Shown here: positions 8,037-18,320 of the stretch, in pieces
Position numbering within the stretch: the stretch's first letter is position 1
How the letters are laid out: every line of letters starts with the position of its first letter
Assembly (NCBI RefSeq): GCF_001281315.1
Contig: NZ_CP012479.1
Coordinates: forward strand, 2,604,001 to 2,668,000
Direction of reading: 5' to 3'
Source of the DNA: Arthrobacter sp. ERGS1:01
GTDB taxonomy: Bacteria; Actinomycetota; Actinomycetes; Actinomycetales; Micrococcaceae
DNA: 64,000 nt
Notes under the pieces: generated by a model
What the model was told of the DNA's origin: nothing
The model's database searches: none
What the model saw: only the letters and a program-made list of their open reading frames with translations
Translations under genes and position numbers: made by a program

Positions 8037-10250
8037 CTACTTGTCCAGTTCGGCCTTCGAACCCAGGGTGGTCTTCTGGATCTGCATGAGGAACTCGACG
8101 TTGGACTGCGTCTCACGGATTTTGGAGGTGAGCAGTTCAAGGGACTGCTGCATTTCCAGGCCGGAGAGCACGCGGCGCAGGCGCCACATGATCTTGACCT
8201 CTTCCGGGGAGAGCAGGTTCTCTTCGCGACGGGTACCCGAAGCGTTGACGTCCACGGCCGGGAAGATGCGCTTGTCAGCCAGCTGGCGGGACAGGCGGAG
8301 CTCCATGTTGCCGGTGCCCTTGAATTCCTCGAAGATGACCTCGTCGGCCTTGGAACCGGTTTCCACCAGTGCCGTGGCCAGGATGGTCAGCGAGCCGCCG
8401 TTTTCGATGTTGCGGGCGGCACCGAAGAAGCGCTTCGGCGGGTACAGGGCTGCGGAGTCCACACCACCGGAGAGGATGCGTCCGGAGGACGGTGCGGAGT
8501 TGTTGTAGGCACGGCCCAGGCGGGTCATGGAGTCCAACAGGACCACCACGTCCATGCCCATTTCCACGAGGCGCTTGGCTCGTTCGATGGAGAGCTCGGC
8601 AACCTGGGTGTGGTCATCGGCCGGACGGTCGAAGGTTGAGGCAATGACCTCACCCTTGACGGTGCGCTGCATGTCGGTGACTTCTTCGGGGCGTTCGTCA
8701 ACGAGGACCATCATGAGGTGAACCTCGGGGTTGTTGATGGTGATGGCGTTGGCGATCGACTGCAGGATCAGCGTCTTTCCGGCCTTCGGCGGGGAGACGA
8801 TCAGGCCGCGCTGGCCCTTGCCGATGGGGGCGACCAGGTCGATGACGCGGGGTCCGACCTTCTTGGGGTCGGTCTCCAGGCGCAGGCGCTCGGACGGGTA
8901 CAGCGGAACCAGCTTGGAGAACTCCACGCGGTCCTTGAGCTCGTCCGGGTTCTTGCCGTTCACGCTGGTGACGCGCACCAGGGCGTTGAACTTCTGTCGG
9001 GCGGTCTGGGCCTGGCTGCGGTCCTCACCTTCGCGCGGTGCGCGGATGGCACCGACGACGGCGTCACCCTTGCGCAGGTTGTACTTCTTGACCTGGGACA
9101 AGGAGACGTAGACGTCGTTGGAACCGGGCAGGTAGCCGGAGGTGCGGACGAACGCGTAGTTGTCCAACAGGTCCAGGATGCCGGCCACGGGCAGCAGGAC
9201 GTCGTCCTCGGTCACCTCGGTGTCGTCGAAGTCCGGACCCTGGGTGCGGCCGCGGCGGCGTTCGTTGCGGTCACGGAAACGGTCGTTGCGATCATTGCGA
9301 TCGTTGCGGTTGTTGTTGCCGCGGTCGTTGCGGTCGTTGGACTCGTTGCCGTTGCGGTCGCGACGGTTGCGGCGGTTGCGGTTGTTGCGCGAGCCGTCCT
9401 CATCGTCATTGCGGTCGTTCGCATTGCGCTCGTTGACGCTGCGTTCATTGACCGGACGCTCACCGGCAGCGCGGTCGTTGGCGTTGCGGTCACCGGCGTT
9501 TCGCTCGTTGGCCGGGCGCTCGGCGCGGTCGTTGTTGCGCTGGTTGCGGTTGTTGCGCTGGCTGCGGCCGTTGCGATCATTGCGATCGGCGTTCTCGCCG
9601 GCGTCGTTCCGGTCCTCGGCGGAGTTCTCGGCCTGCACGGCTTCGCCCTGGTTGGCGGCCTTTTCAGCCGGAACCTCTGCGACGGAGTCGACGGCTTCGG
9701 CGTTGCGGCCGCCACCTTGTGCCCGGCGGTTGCGGGTGCGGGTCGGGCGGCGGGTCTCACCGTCGGCGTCCGTGCCGGATTCGGCGGGAGCCTCGACGAC
9801 AGGGGCCACAACGGCGGCCGGTGCGTCGGTGCCGGTGGTGATGATGCCGTCACTGCTGGCGGCGCGACGGCTGCGGCCACGGCCACGAACGGGGCGTTCC
9901 TCGGCAACGGCTGCCGGTGCCTCGATCGCGTCGGTGGCAACGGCGTCGGCCTTCGCACGGGTGGTGCGCTTGGCCGGGGCCTCGGCAACCGGAGCGGCGG
10001 GCTCCGCCTTGGCCGTGCGTGCCGGGCGGTCTGCCACGGAAGAGCCGCGCTGGTGCGCCGAAATTGCGGCAACGAGGTCGCCCTTGCGCATTCTGGACCC
10101 ACCAGTGATGCCCAGCTGGCCGGCAAGTGCCTGCAACTGCGCCAATTTCAATCCGGCCAGGCCTGCGGACTTCGCGGTGCCTGCGGATTGTGCGGTGTCG
10201 TCCAACTCAGCTGCCTTGGAACTGGCGGCTGAAGTTACGGTTTCTGTCAC
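8037..10250 (-). CDS. rho: Transcription termination factor Rho with large disordered insertion
   Basis: Hexameric RNA helicase that ends transcription. 737 residues from a GTG (MTETVTSAAS) with GGAAGG 9 nt upstream, against about 420 in E. coli Rho. Order: a Rho_N/SAP-like helix region (LKLAQLQALAGQLGITGGS), an Ala/Arg-rich stretch, then a strongly Asn/Arg/Asp-rich block of NDRNDR and NERNAN type, then the RNA-binding fold (GILDLLDNYAFVR) and ATPase with Walker A SPPKAGKT, Walker B VVVLLDSMTRLGRA and the Q/R-loop region. High-GC Rho proteins are known to carry such insertions. An ATG at 10406 opens the same frame 52 codons earlier but lacks a ribosome site. Flanked by thrB and a long hairpin. 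Confidence 0.97.
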   Translation of the reverse strand: MTETVTSAASSKAAELDDTAQSAGTAKSAGLAGLKLAQLQALAGQLGITGGSRMRKGDLVAAISAHQRGSSVADRPARTAKAEPAAPVAEAPAKRTTRAKADAVATDAIEAPAAVAEERPVRGRGRSRRAASSDGIITTGTDAPAAVVAPVVEAPAESGTDADGETRRPTRTRNRRAQGGGRNAEAVDSVAEVPAEKAANQGEAVQAENSAEDRNDAGENADRNDRNGRSQRNNRNQRNNDRAERPANERNAGDRNANDRAAGERPVNERSVNERNANDRNDDEDGSRNNRNRRNRRDRNGNESNDRNDRGNNNRNDRNDRNDRFRDRNERRRGRTQGPDFDDTEVTEDDVLLPVAGILDLLDNYAFVRTSGYLPGSNDVYVSLSQVKKYNLRKGDAVVGAIRAPREGEDRSQAQTARQKFNALVRVTSVNGKNPDELKDRVEFSKLVPLYPSERLRLETDPKKVGPRVIDLVAPIGKGQRGLIVSPPKAGKTLILQSIANAITINNPEVHLMMVLVDERPEEVTDMQRTVKGEVIASTFDRPADDHTQVAELSIERAKRLVEMGMDVVVLLDSMTRLGRAYNNSAPSSGRILSGGVDSAALYPPKRFFGAARNIENGGSLTILATALVETGSKADEVIFEEFKGTGNMELRLSRQLADKRIFPAVDVNASGTRREENLLSPEEVKIMWRLRRVLSGLEMQQSLELLTSKIRETQSNVEFLMQIQKTTLGSKAELDK

Positions 10251-10505
10251 GAAGGATCCTTCCCCCTCGATGGCGAACCCCTTGAGCGGGGTCGCGATGA
10301 TTAATGTCAGCCGCTCCGCCGCGGCCGCACTGGCCGGGACGGGAAGATCAGCTGAGGTTCCAACCCACGCGTTCAAAAGTTTGACGCGGTGAGATTGGTG
10401 ATTCATCCCTTGAATCGTCCAAGCGGTGTCCCCATGGGGGCGGCTTGGAAAAGGATGGCATCAAAACTGGGCGCACTGGCTTTAGATAAGCCACGCCGGA
10501 GGCGC
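10251..10505 (-). promoter_or_regulatory. rho 5' leader and promoter region
   Basis: About 255 nt between thrB and the rho GTG. No other gene seen. On the minus strand an AT-richer stretch near 10480-10490 (TTATCTAAAG) could hold a -10 box, giving a long leader with a GGAAGG ribosome site just before the GTG. Long rho leaders are common and often serve autoregulation; here that is inference. Confidence 0.35.
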
Positions 10506-11516
10506 TTATGAACCCGGATGCACTTCTACTTTAGCACCATCAAGGTCAACGGTGAGCCGCAGAACACGCCACGACACGCCCGGCTTCCCCGGGGTTTGTG
10601 CATGTCCGCTCCGGGTTTTGATGAATTCCACCACGGCGTCCGCCTCGGCGGCGCCATTGGCGAGTGTCATGACGGTGGGCCCGGCACCCGAAATGAACGC
10701 CGCATACCCGCCGGCCCGCAGCGTCGCCACGAGATCGGCGCTGGGCGCCATGGCTTCGGCACGGTAGTCCTGGTGCAGGTAGTCGCGGGTTCCGGCGGCC
10801 AGCAGTTCGGGGGCGTCCTTGAGTGCGTGAACCAACAGTGCCGCACGTCCGGAGTTCGCCGCCGCATCGGCATGCGGCACGGTGGCCGGCAACAAGCGGC
10901 GGGCCAGCTCGGTCTTGACCTCATAGTCGGGGATTGCCACCACAGGGATGACGGCCGCCGAAGGCGCCACCCGTGCGGAGGAGTAATCCCCGCCGTCGTG
11001 CCAGGAAATGGCGGCGGCACCATAGATGGCCGGCGCCACGTTGTCCGGGTGCCCTTCCATCTCCGAGGCCAGCTGCAGGATCCAAGCCCGGTCGCGGGAG
11101 TCCGCCGCATTCACCAGCGCATTGGCCGCGCAGATGGCGGCCACAATGGCCGACGCCGAGGACCCCAGGCCGCGGCCGTGCGGCAGCACGTTGTCCGCGG
11201 TGATGCGCAGGCCGCCGCGCCGGTAGCCCAGCCGGGCAAACGCCAGGTCCATGGCCTTGACCACGAGGTGGCTGGCGTCGCGCGGCAGCTCGGCCACGCC
11301 CTCGCCGCGTAAATCAAATTCCAGGCGCGCCCCGGCATCCCCGCCGTCAAGTGTGCTCACCGTCAAGGTGTCGTACAACGAGACCGCCAGGCCCAGGGAG
11401 TCGAAACCGGGGCCAAGGTTGGCGCTGGTTCCGGGAACCCGGACGGTGACCGTCCGTCCGGCGGCCGGCACGTCGAGGGTGGCGGGGTGCGGGGATGTCA
11501 AGGGCATGCCTGTCAT
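10506..11516 (-). CDS. thrB: Homoserine kinase
   Basis: GHMP-family kinase converting L-homoserine and ATP to O-phosphohomoserine for threonine synthesis. 336 residues. Seen: VRVPGTSANLGPGFDSLG near the N-terminus, the ATP-binding glycine/serine loop PHGRGLGSSASAIVAA, and the C-terminal GHMP loop FISGAGPTVMTLA. Starts 14 nt after the thrC stop; a second ATG three codons in (MPLTSP) is an alternative start. Last gene of the argS-lysA-hom-thrC-thrB run; rho follows after a 255-nt gap. Confidence 0.96.
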   Translation of the reverse strand: MTGMPLTSPHPATLDVPAAGRTVTVRVPGTSANLGPGFDSLGLAVSLYDTLTVSTLDGGDAGARLEFDLRGEGVAELPRDASHLVVKAMDLAFARLGYRRGGLRITADNVLPHGRGLGSSASAIVAAICAANALVNAADSRDRAWILQLASEMEGHPDNVAPAIYGAAAISWHDGGDYSSARVAPSAAVIPVVAIPDYEVKTELARRLLPATVPHADAAANSGRAALLVHALKDAPELLAAGTRDYLHQDYRAEAMAPSADLVATLRAGGYAAFISGAGPTVMTLANGAAEADAVVEFIKTRSGHAQTPGKPGVSWRVLRLTVDLDGAKVEVHPGS

Positions 11517-11530
11517 GGAAGGGGCGGGTG

Positions 11531-12634
11531 CTAGTCGGCCAGGCCCAGGGCCTTGGCCACGGTGACGACGTCGAACTCCACCTTGGTGGGTTCCACGGCG
11601 CTGCCGTCGGTGTTCTTCAGGGCCCAGTCGGGATCCTTCAGGCCGTGGCCCGTGACCGTGATGACGATCGTCTTGCCGGAGGGAACCTCGCCAGCGGCGT
11701 GCTTCTTCAGGATGCCGGCAACGCCTGCCGCGGAGGCGGGCTCAACGAACACGCCTTCCTTGGCGGAGAGCCAGCGGTGCGCAACCAGGATTTCCTCGTC
11801 GGTCACCGAATCGATGAGTCCGCCGGATTCATCGCGGGCGGCGATTGCCATGTCCCAGGAGGCCGGGTTGCCGATGCGGATGGCCGTGGCGATCGTGTCG
11901 GGTTCCGTGATGGGGTGGCCCGCCACGAACGGTGCGGCACCCGCAGCCTGGAAGCCCCACATGATGGGCGTGTGCGTGGAGACGGCCTCAAGCGTGCCGG
12001 CGGTGGCCGACTCGTAGGGGGCGCTGTATTCCTTGTAGCCGCGCCAGTAGGCGCTGATGTTGCCGGCGTTGCCCACGGGCAGCACATGGTAGTCCGGGGC
12101 GTCGCCGAGGGAGTCGACCACTTCGAAGGCGCCGGTCTTCTGGCCCTCGATGCGGGCCGGGTTGACCGAGTTCACCAGGAACACCGGGTAGGACTCGGCC
12201 AGCTTGCGGGCCACGTCGAGGCAGTTGTCGAAGTTTCCGTCGACCTGCAGGATCGTGGCGCCGTGGGCCACGGCCTGGCTCAGCTTGCCCATGGAGATCT
12301 TGCCTTCGGGAACCAGGACGGCGCACGTGAGGCCGGCCTGCTTGGCGTAGGCGGCTGCCGAGGCGGAGGTGTTGCCCGTGGAGGCGCACACCACTGCCTT
12401 GGCGCCGGCGGCAACGGCCGCCGTCATGGCCATGGTCATGCCGCGGTCCTTGAAGGAACCCGTCGGGTTCATGCCCTCGACCTTCAGGTACACCTCGGAT
12501 CCGGTCAGCGCCGAGAGGTGCTGGGCGTACACCAGGGGTGTGCCGCCCTCCCCCAGCGTGATGACGCGGGTTTCCGCCGTGACCGGCAAACGCTCTGCAT
12601 ATTCGCGGACTACTCCGCGCCACTGGTGAGCCAT
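11531..12634 (-). CDS. thrC: Threonine synthase
   Basis: PLP enzyme that turns O-phosphohomoserine into L-threonine and phosphate. 367 residues, the short bacterial type. Seen: the PLP-binding lysine in [12 protein letters not shown], the substrate loop [15 protein letters not shown] and the phosphate-binding glycine loop [12 protein letters not shown]. Its ATG shares one base with the hom stop (TAATG), which indicates translational coupling so that consecutive pathway enzymes are made together. Confidence 0.97.
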   Translation of the reverse strand: MAHQWRGVVREYAERLPVTAETRVITLGEGGTPLVYAQHLSALTGSEVYLKVEGMNPTGSFKDRGMTMAMTAAVAAGAKAVVCASTGNTSASAAAYAKQAGLTCAVLVPEGKISMGKLSQAVAHGATILQVDGNFDNCLDVARKLAESYPVFLVNSVNPARIEGQKTGAFEVVDSLGDAPDYHVLPVGNAGNISAYWRGYKEYSAPYESATAGTLEAVSTHTPIMWGFQAAGAAPFVAGHPITEPDTIATAIRIGNPASWDMAIAARDESGGLIDSVTDEEILVAHRWLSAKEGVFVEPASAAGVAGILKKHAAGEVPSGKTIVITVTGHGLKDPDWALKNTDGSAVEPTKVEFDVVTVAKALGLAD

Positions 12635-14001
12635 TAGACTCCCTCCACCCTCAAGACACTCGTTACGGAATTAATGATGTCCAGGCCGCTGATGGCCTCG
12701 ACGGTTGCGGCCAAGGCGGCCTCACTGGCTCGGTGCGTGACAATGCGCAGTTCGGCTGAGCCGGCCCCGCCGTCGCGGTGCACTGTCTGCCGCATGGTCT
12801 CGATCGAGACCCCGTTCTCGGCAAAGAGTGCGGAAATCTTGGCCAGCACGCCGGGCTGGTCAGCTGCATCCAGGCCGATGTAGTACTGCGTGGTGACGTT
12901 TTCGATGCCCAGCACGGGCAGCACGCCCGTGGTGGTTTCGGTCCGGCCGGGCCCGCCCAGCACCATGCGCCGGGCTGCGGAGACGACGTCGCCCAGCACG
13001 GCCGACGCCGTGGGGACGCCACCGGCGCCGCGGCCGTAGAACATGAGCTCTCCGGCGGATTCGGCCTCGATGAACACCGCGTTGAAGGCGCCGTGCACGG
13101 CGGCCAGGGGGTGTTCGCGCGGCAGCAGGGTCGGGTGCACCCGGACGCTGACGCCCGTGGTGACCTCGCCGGCGTCGTTGGTGGATTCGAGCTTCTCGGC
13201 GATCGCGAGCAGCTTGATGACGAAGCCGGCGTCCTTGGCGGCCGCGATGTCGTCGGCCGTGACGTTCGTGATGCCCTGGCAGTGGACGTCCTCCAGCGCA
13301 AAGCGCGTGTGGAAGGACAGGGAGGCCAGGATGGCGCCCTTGGCCGCGGCGTCGTGGCCCTCGATGTCAGCCGTGGGGTCGGCCTCGGCGTAACCCAGGC
13401 GGGTGGCCTCGGCCAGGGCGTCGGCAAACTGGGCGCCCGTGGTGTCCATCTGGTCGAGGATGAAGTTCGTGGTGCCGTTGACGATGCCCATGACGCGGGT
13501 GATCTTGTCCCCGGCCAGCGAATCCCGGATGGGGCGCAGGATCGGGATGGCGCCGGCCACGGCGGCCTCGTAGGAAAGCTGCACGCCCGCGGCGTCGGCC
13601 TTCTCGTACAGGCTGGGGCCGTCCACCGCCAGCAGGGCCTTGTTGCCGGTGACCACGGTGGCGCCGTGTTCAATGGCTTCCAGGATCAGCGTGCGCGCCG
13701 GTTCCAGCCCGCCCATGAGCTCGATCACGACGTCGGCGCCGCGCACCAGGGCGGAGGCGTCGGTCGTGAACAATTCGCGGGGCAGTTCCACGTCACGGGG
13801 CGAATCAATGTTCCGCACCGCAATGCCGGCCAGTTCCAGGCGGGCTCCGGTGCGGGCCGCAAGCGCGTCGGCGTCGTCGAGCAAAATGCGCGCCACCTGG
13901 GCGCCCACGTTGCCGGCTCCCAGCAGGGCCACCTTCAGGATCTTTGTGTCGGTGGACGCCGGGTCCGTGAGGGCGGCGTTCACTGTAGTGCTTTCGGTCA
14001 A
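12634..14001 (-). CDS. hom: Homoserine dehydrogenase with C-terminal ACT domain
   Basis: Reduces aspartate semialdehyde to homoserine at the branch between lysine and the methionine/threonine arms. 455 residues: N-terminal NAD(P) fold ([17 protein letters not shown]), catalytic region with [14 protein letters not shown] and the [17 protein letters not shown] signature, then an ACT domain ([21 protein letters not shown]) expected to give threonine feedback control. The start is a TTG 5 nt after the lysA stop; a GTG six codons on is possible. Overlaps thrC by one base. Confidence 0.96.
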   Translation of the reverse strand: MTESTTVNAALTDPASTDTKILKVALLGAGNVGAQVARILLDDADALAARTGARLELAGIAVRNIDSPRDVELPRELFTTDASALVRGADVVIELMGGLEPARTLILEAIEHGATVVTGNKALLAVDGPSLYEKADAAGVQLSYEAAVAGAIPILRPIRDSLAGDKITRVMGIVNGTTNFILDQMDTTGAQFADALAEATRLGYAEADPTADIEGHDAAAKGAILASLSFHTRFALEDVHCQGITNVTADDIAAAKDAGFVIKLLAIAEKLESTNDAGEVTTGVSVRVHPTLLPREHPLAAVHGAFNAVFIEAESAGELMFYGRGAGGVPTASAVLGDVVSAARRMVLGGPGRTETTTGVLPVLGIENVTTQYYIGLDAADQPGVLAKISALFAENGVSIETMRQTVHRDGGAGSAELRIVTHRASEAALAATVEAISGLDIINSVTSVLRVEGV

Positions 14002-14006
14002 GGTCT

Positions 14007-15470
14007 CTAGGCCCCTAAATCGCGTGCCAGCAAATCTTCTTCGGTTTCGCCCCGCACAATCAAACGTGCGGCGCCGTCCTTGACGGCTACGACGGGCGGA
14101 CGGGGCACGTAGTTGTAGTTGCTGGCCAGTGCCCAGCAGTACGCGCCCGTTCCGGGAACTGCAAGCAAATCCCCGGCCGCCACGTCATTGGGCAGATATA
14201 CATCTCTAACAACAATGTCACCGCTCTCGCAATGCTTGCCCACTACTCGGGACAAAGCGGGCGTCGCCGTGGAGGCGCGATTGGCCACGACGGCCGAATA
14301 ATCGGCCTCGTAGAGCACCGGGCGGGCGTTGTCGCTCATCCCGCCGTCCACCGACACATAGCGGCGCGGGGCCGTCACACCGTCCCGGCCGGCAACCTCA
14401 ACCTGCACCGTTTTCAGGGTGCCGGTCTCATAGAGGGTGAAGGTGGAGCTGCCCACAATCGCGCGGCCCGGCTCAATCGAGATCCTGGGTGCAGCCATTC
14501 CGAGTTCCGCGCACGTGTCGCGGACGACGGCGGCCATGGCCTGGGCGATTTCCGCGGCCGGGCGCGGGGTGTCCACGGCCGTGTAGGCGATGCCGTAGCC
14601 GCCGCCCAGGTCCAGCTCCGGCAAGGTGATGCCGTACTTGACCTGGATCTCGTGCGTGAAGGCGAGCAGCTTGCGCGCGGCAATCTCAAAGCCCTCGGCC
14701 TCAAAGATCTGTGAGCCGATGTGGGCGTGGAAGCCCAGGAAGTTCACGCTCTCCGACTCCACGGCCAACTTCGACGCGGCCTCCGCGGCACTCATGCCGG
14801 GCGCTTCCGGATCCTCGGCAATGAAGCTGAGGCCGAACTTCTGGTCCTCGTGGGCCGTGGCAATGGATTCGTGCGTGTGCGCGTGGACGCCGGGCGTCAG
14901 GCGCAGCATGACGTTGGCGGTCGTGGTGCGCGCCGCCGCAAGCTCGGCCACGCGGCGCAGCTCGTGCAGGCTGTCCACCACGATCCGCCCCAGGCCCAGG
15001 TCGAGCGCCCGGTTGATCTCGGCGTTGGACTTGTTGTTCCCGTGCAGGCCCAGCTTCTCCCCCGGCAGGCCGGCGCGGACGGCCACGGCCAGTTCGCCGC
15101 CGGAGCAGGTGTCAAGGCGCAGGCCTTCGGAATCGACCCAGCGGGCCACCTCCGTGCACAGGAATGACTTTCCCGCGTAGTAGACGTCCACACCGCCGCA
15201 AATGTCCTTGAAGGCGGCGTTGAAGGAGTCCCGGAAGTCACGGGCGCGGGCACGGAAGTCGCCCTCGCTCATGACGTACAGCGGGGTGCCGAACTGCTCC
15301 TTCAGGGAGCTGACGGGCACGCCGCTGATGGTGAGCTCACCATCTCCGGCACGGTCGACGTCGTTCGCCCACATCGACGGGACCAGCTCGTTGACGTCGC
15401 CCGCGGCGGGCAGCCACTCGGGCGCCAGCACCGATCCGGCGACCAGGCCCGCGTCGATTTGCTGTGCCAT
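14007..15470 (-). CDS. lysA: Diaminopimelate decarboxylase
   Basis: Decarboxylates meso-diaminopimelate to L-lysine with PLP. 487 residues from the ATG of MAQQIDAGLV, placed 5 nt after the argS stop with TAGGG just upstream. Seen: PLP lysine in DVYYAGKSFLCTE, the HIGSQIFE segment, the glycine-rich LDLGGGYGIAY, phosphate-binding EPGRAIVG, and the catalytic Cys of the KHCESGDIVV motif. Second gene of the argS-lysA-hom-thrC-thrB run, so lysine and threonine branches are transcribed together. Confidence 0.97.
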   Translation of the reverse strand: MAQQIDAGLVAGSVLAPEWLPAAGDVNELVPSMWANDVDRAGDGELTISGVPVSSLKEQFGTPLYVMSEGDFRARARDFRDSFNAAFKDICGGVDVYYAGKSFLCTEVARWVDSEGLRLDTCSGGELAVAVRAGLPGEKLGLHGNNKSNAEINRALDLGLGRIVVDSLHELRRVAELAAARTTTANVMLRLTPGVHAHTHESIATAHEDQKFGLSFIAEDPEAPGMSAAEAASKLAVESESVNFLGFHAHIGSQIFEAEGFEIAARKLLAFTHEIQVKYGITLPELDLGGGYGIAYTAVDTPRPAAEIAQAMAAVVRDTCAELGMAAPRISIEPGRAIVGSSTFTLYETGTLKTVQVEVAGRDGVTAPRRYVSVDGGMSDNARPVLYEADYSAVVANRASTATPALSRVVGKHCESGDIVVRDVYLPNDVAAGDLLAVPGTGAYCWALASNYNYVPRPPVVAVKDGAARLIVRGETEEDLLARDLGA

Positions 15471-15475
15471 GGGCC

Positions 15476-17128
15476 CTACATCCGTTCCGGCGCGGAGACG
15501 CCCAGCAGGCTCAGGCCGTTGGCCAGGACCTGGCCCACGGCGTCGTTGAGCCACAGGCGGGTGCGGTTCGTGTCGGTGATCGCTTCCTCGCCCATCGGGG
15601 TGACGCGGCAGGCGTCATACCAGCGGTGGTAGGCACCGGCGATGACTTCCAGGTGGCGGGCCACGCGGTGCGGTTCGCGGAAGTCGGCCGCCTGGACCAG
15701 CACGCCCGGGTACTGGCCCAGGACGGCCAGCAGCTCGGACTCCGTGGCGTGGCTCAGTGCGCCGGCGTCGAAGGCGCTGCGGTCGACGCCCGCGGCCTCG
15801 GCGTTGCGGCCCACGGCGCAGGTGCGGGCGTGGGCGTACTGGACGTAGAACACCGGGTTCTCGTTGGACTTCTTGGTCAGCACGTCCAGGTCGATGTCGA
15901 TGTTCGAGTCGGAGGAGAAACGGGCCAGCGAGTAGCGGGCGGCGTCCGTGCCGACGACCTCGACCAGGTCCTCCATGGTGACCACGGTGCCGGCGCGCTT
16001 GGACATGCGCACGGGCTTGCCGTCCTGGACCAGGTTCACCATCTGCCCGATCAGCACCTCGACGCGGTCGGCGTCGTCGCCCATCGCGGCGGCGGCGGCC
16101 TTCAGGCGGGCCACGTAGCCGTGGTGGTCGGCGCCGAGCATGTAGATGCACAGGTCGAAGCCGCGGTCGCGCTTGTTCTTGAAGTAGGCGATGTCACCGG
16201 CGATGTAGGCGGCGTTGCCGTCGCTCTTGATGACCACGCGGTCCTTGTCGTCGCCGTAGTCGGTGGAGTTCAGCCACCAGGCGCCGTCCTTCAGGTACAT
16301 GTTGCCGGAGCCCTTGAGCTGCTCCAGCAGCTTCTCCACGGCGCCGTCCTGGAACAGCGAGTTCTCGTGGAAGTAGACGTCGAAGTCGACGCCGAATTCG
16401 TGCAGCGAGGCGCGGATCGCCGCGAACATGAGGTCCACGCCCTGGGCGCGGAACTCTTCCTGCGGGTCCTCGCTGGTCAGGATGTCGGGGTTGTTCGCCA
16501 TGACTTCCTTGGCGATGTCCTCGATGTACGCTCCGCCGTAGCCGTCCTCCGGGGCGGGCTCGCCCTTGGCGCTGGCCAGCAGGGACCGGGCAAACTTGTC
16601 GATCTGGTTGCCGTGGTCGTTGAAGTAGTACTCGCGGGTGACGTCGGCGCCCTGCGACTGGAAAATGCGGGCCAGGGAGTCGCCGACGGCGGCCCAGCGG
16701 GTGCCGCCGAGGTGGATGGGGCCCGTGGGGTTTGCGGAAACGAATTCGAGGTTGATCTTGGTGCCGGCCATGGCCGTGGTGGTGCCGTAGGCATTGCCGT
16801 TTTCGACGATGGCCTTGGCGAGTTCACCGGCGGCGGCTGCGTCCACGGTGATGTTCAGGAATCCGGGGCCGGCGATGTCGACCTTGGACACTCCGGGGAT
16901 CTGCGCCAGGCGGGTGCTGAGCACTTCGGCGATCTTGCGCGGGGGCACGCCGGCGGGCTTGGCGAGTTGCAGTGCGATGCTGGTGGCCCAGTCGCCGTGC
17001 TCGCGGCTCTTGGGCCGCTCGACTCGTACCTCCTTGGGCAGCGCTTCGGCGGGAACGGTGAGTTCACCGGCGTCGACGGCGTCTTTGAGGCAGGCGGTAA
17101 TGGCGGCAGAAAGTTCTTCAGGAGTCAC
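15476..17128 (-). CDS. argS: Arginyl-tRNA synthetase
   Basis: Class I synthetase charging tRNA-Arg. About 550 residues from the GTG of [14 protein letters not shown]; the frame is open further upstream but the added residues are not ArgS-like. Seen: N-terminal Add-1 domain, HIGH-equivalent [17 protein letters not shown]-equivalent [12 protein letters not shown], and the C-terminal anticodon-binding helices ([15 protein letters not shown]) ending VSAPERM. AGAGG sits almost against the GTG, so initiation may be weak or leaderless. Head gene of the argS-lysA-hom-thrC-thrB cluster; a tRNA-Arg gene is 2.6 kb away on the other strand. Confidence 0.97.
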   Translation of the reverse strand: MTPEELSAAITACLKDAVDAGELTVPAEALPKEVRVERPKSREHGDWATSIALQLAKPAGVPPRKIAEVLSTRLAQIPGVSKVDIAGPGFLNITVDAAAAGELAKAIVENGNAYGTTTAMAGTKINLEFVSANPTGPIHLGGTRWAAVGDSLARIFQSQGADVTREYYFNDHGNQIDKFARSLLASAKGEPAPEDGYGGAYIEDIAKEVMANNPDILTSEDPQEEFRAQGVDLMFAAIRASLHEFGVDFDVYFHENSLFQDGAVEKLLEQLKGSGNMYLKDGAWWLNSTDYGDDKDRVVIKSDGNAAYIAGDIAYFKNKRDRGFDLCIYMLGADHHGYVARLKAAAAAMGDDADRVEVLIGQMVNLVQDGKPVRMSKRAGTVVTMEDLVEVVGTDAARYSLARFSSDSNIDIDLDVLTKKSNENPVFYVQYAHARTCAVGRNAEAAGVDRSAFDAGALSHATESELLAVLGQYPGVLVQAADFREPHRVARHLEVIAGAYHRWYDACRVTPMGEEAITDTNRTRLWLNDAVGQVLANGLSLLGVSAPERM

Positions 17129-17326
17129 GCCTCTAAGTGTACGGTTCCGCCCGCAGGCTCCTGCAATCGGCCCGGAATGTGGCCGAAAGTATCCGCGGCA
17201 CGGCCCCGGGCCCGATGCCGCCATGCCTGTGCGTGGGCCCTTGTTCCCGGTTACCGGTGTTACCCTCGGTGCGATCCAATAATTGCGGGCCGCTACACCG
17301 GCGCTCCCGAGCAAAGGAAGCACCAG

Positions 17327-18268
17327 ATGCGCGATACCCTGACCGGACGCAGCCCGGGTGTCAGGCCGGCAGGTTCGTGGGCACCCACTGTCCAACGCGC
17401 CATGCTCCGCGCGCCGAGCGCCGCCAGGTGGAACTACCTGGCGAGAAGGGCGCTGATTGTCTTCCTGGTCTCACTGGTCCCGTGCATGGTGATGGGCGCG
17501 ATGGGGGCGAACGGGATCTTCTATGATCCCTTTTCCGACGTCGCCCTCGCGCTCTATGCAACGGGTGTGCTCTTCATGTTCTTCACGGCGGCCATGGCAA
17601 CCAGGGCCCGTCGCAGGGAATACAGGCACGGCTACACCACGCTGGATTGCTTCGGCAAATACAGTCTCTATTACGTGACACTTCCCCAACTAGAGCCCCG
17701 AACGGGCATTGAACTCAGGGCGCCCGGCCAAACACGCCTGGACACAGACACCCTGCGCGAACGGACATCCTTGGCACGGAGCGCAGGCATCGCAGCGCTG
17801 CCCCGAATGAGACCCAGAGAGGCCGAGAGCACGGCGGCTGCAGCCAAGCTGGCCAACGACGTCCAACTTTCCAAGGCAAGGAAAGCCCCGACCCAGCGCG
17901 AAACCCTCATCCGGGTGCTTGGCCCCGAAGCCGGCAATGAACGTGCCAAGGCACTGCGCCTGATCATTGTGACTTCCATCGTCGGCTTTGGCTTGATTCC
18001 CGTTTCTGCCATCACGATGTGTATTGGCACGGAAGTTACAGGAAGCGCTCTCTGGTCGTTGCCGCTGGCTGCGGTGCTGCTAAGCGTTGGCATCCTTCTT
18101 CGCCTGTCACGGCGCGCCACCTCGAAGGCCACCCGACTGGCCGAGACCAGGATGGGGTTGCCGTCCGGGAGCCTGCCCAAGTGGCCGCTGTTGAAGCCCA
18201 TCCCGGCCGCCTCGCTGCATCCGGTCCGAGACGCCGACGTCCGGGCCGGTGCCGGCCAGGCCACCTAG
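17327..18268 (+). CDS. Hypothetical four-helix membrane protein
   Basis: About 313 residues from an ATG with AGGAAG 7 nt upstream. No family recognised. Two hydrophobic hairpins are visible: one near residues 42-98 ([19 protein letters not shown] and the [16 protein letters not shown] region) and one near 205-255 ([19 protein letters not shown] and the [14 protein letters not shown] region). Between them lies a charged, Arg/Ala-rich cytoplasmic stretch (about 130-200), and a basic tail follows. Divergent from argS across about 198 nt. The plus-strand frame upstream is antisense to argS and was not included. Confidence 0.75.
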   Translation: MRDTLTGRSPGVRPAGSWAPTVQRAMLRAPSAARWNYLARRALIVFLVSLVPCMVMGAMGANGIFYDPFSDVALALYATGVLFMFFTAAMATRARRREYRHGYTTLDCFGKYSLYYVTLPQLEPRTGIELRAPGQTRLDTDTLRERTSLARSAGIAALPRMRPREAESTAAAAKLANDVQLSKARKAPTQRETLIRVLGPEAGNERAKALRLIIVTSIVGFGLIPVSAITMCIGTEVTGSALWSLPLAAVLLSVGILLRLSRRATSKATRLAETRMGLPSGSLPKWPLLKPIPAASLHPVRDADVRAGAGQAT

Positions 18269-18320
18269 TACCTTCACCCGGACCGCGGCCGGGCCCGAAC
18301 CCGCGTGTTCCGTCCTGCGC

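Noticed and set aside
9287..9560. Tandem-repeat or CRISPR-like array
   Set aside because: Near-repeats are codons of the rho Asn/Arg block, with no spacers or cas genes.
8718..10232. 504-residue open frame antisense to rho
   Set aside because: Its Val/Ala repeats are the complement of the Asn/Arg block of rho; no ribosome site.
10251..10406. Longer Rho start at ATG 10406
   Set aside because: No ribosome site before it; GTG at 10250 has GGAAGG and gives the expected family N-terminus. Kept as a finding.
15464..17326. Plus-strand frame joined to the hypothetical membrane protein at 17327
   Set aside because: Antisense to argS; the real start with a ribosome site is at 17327.
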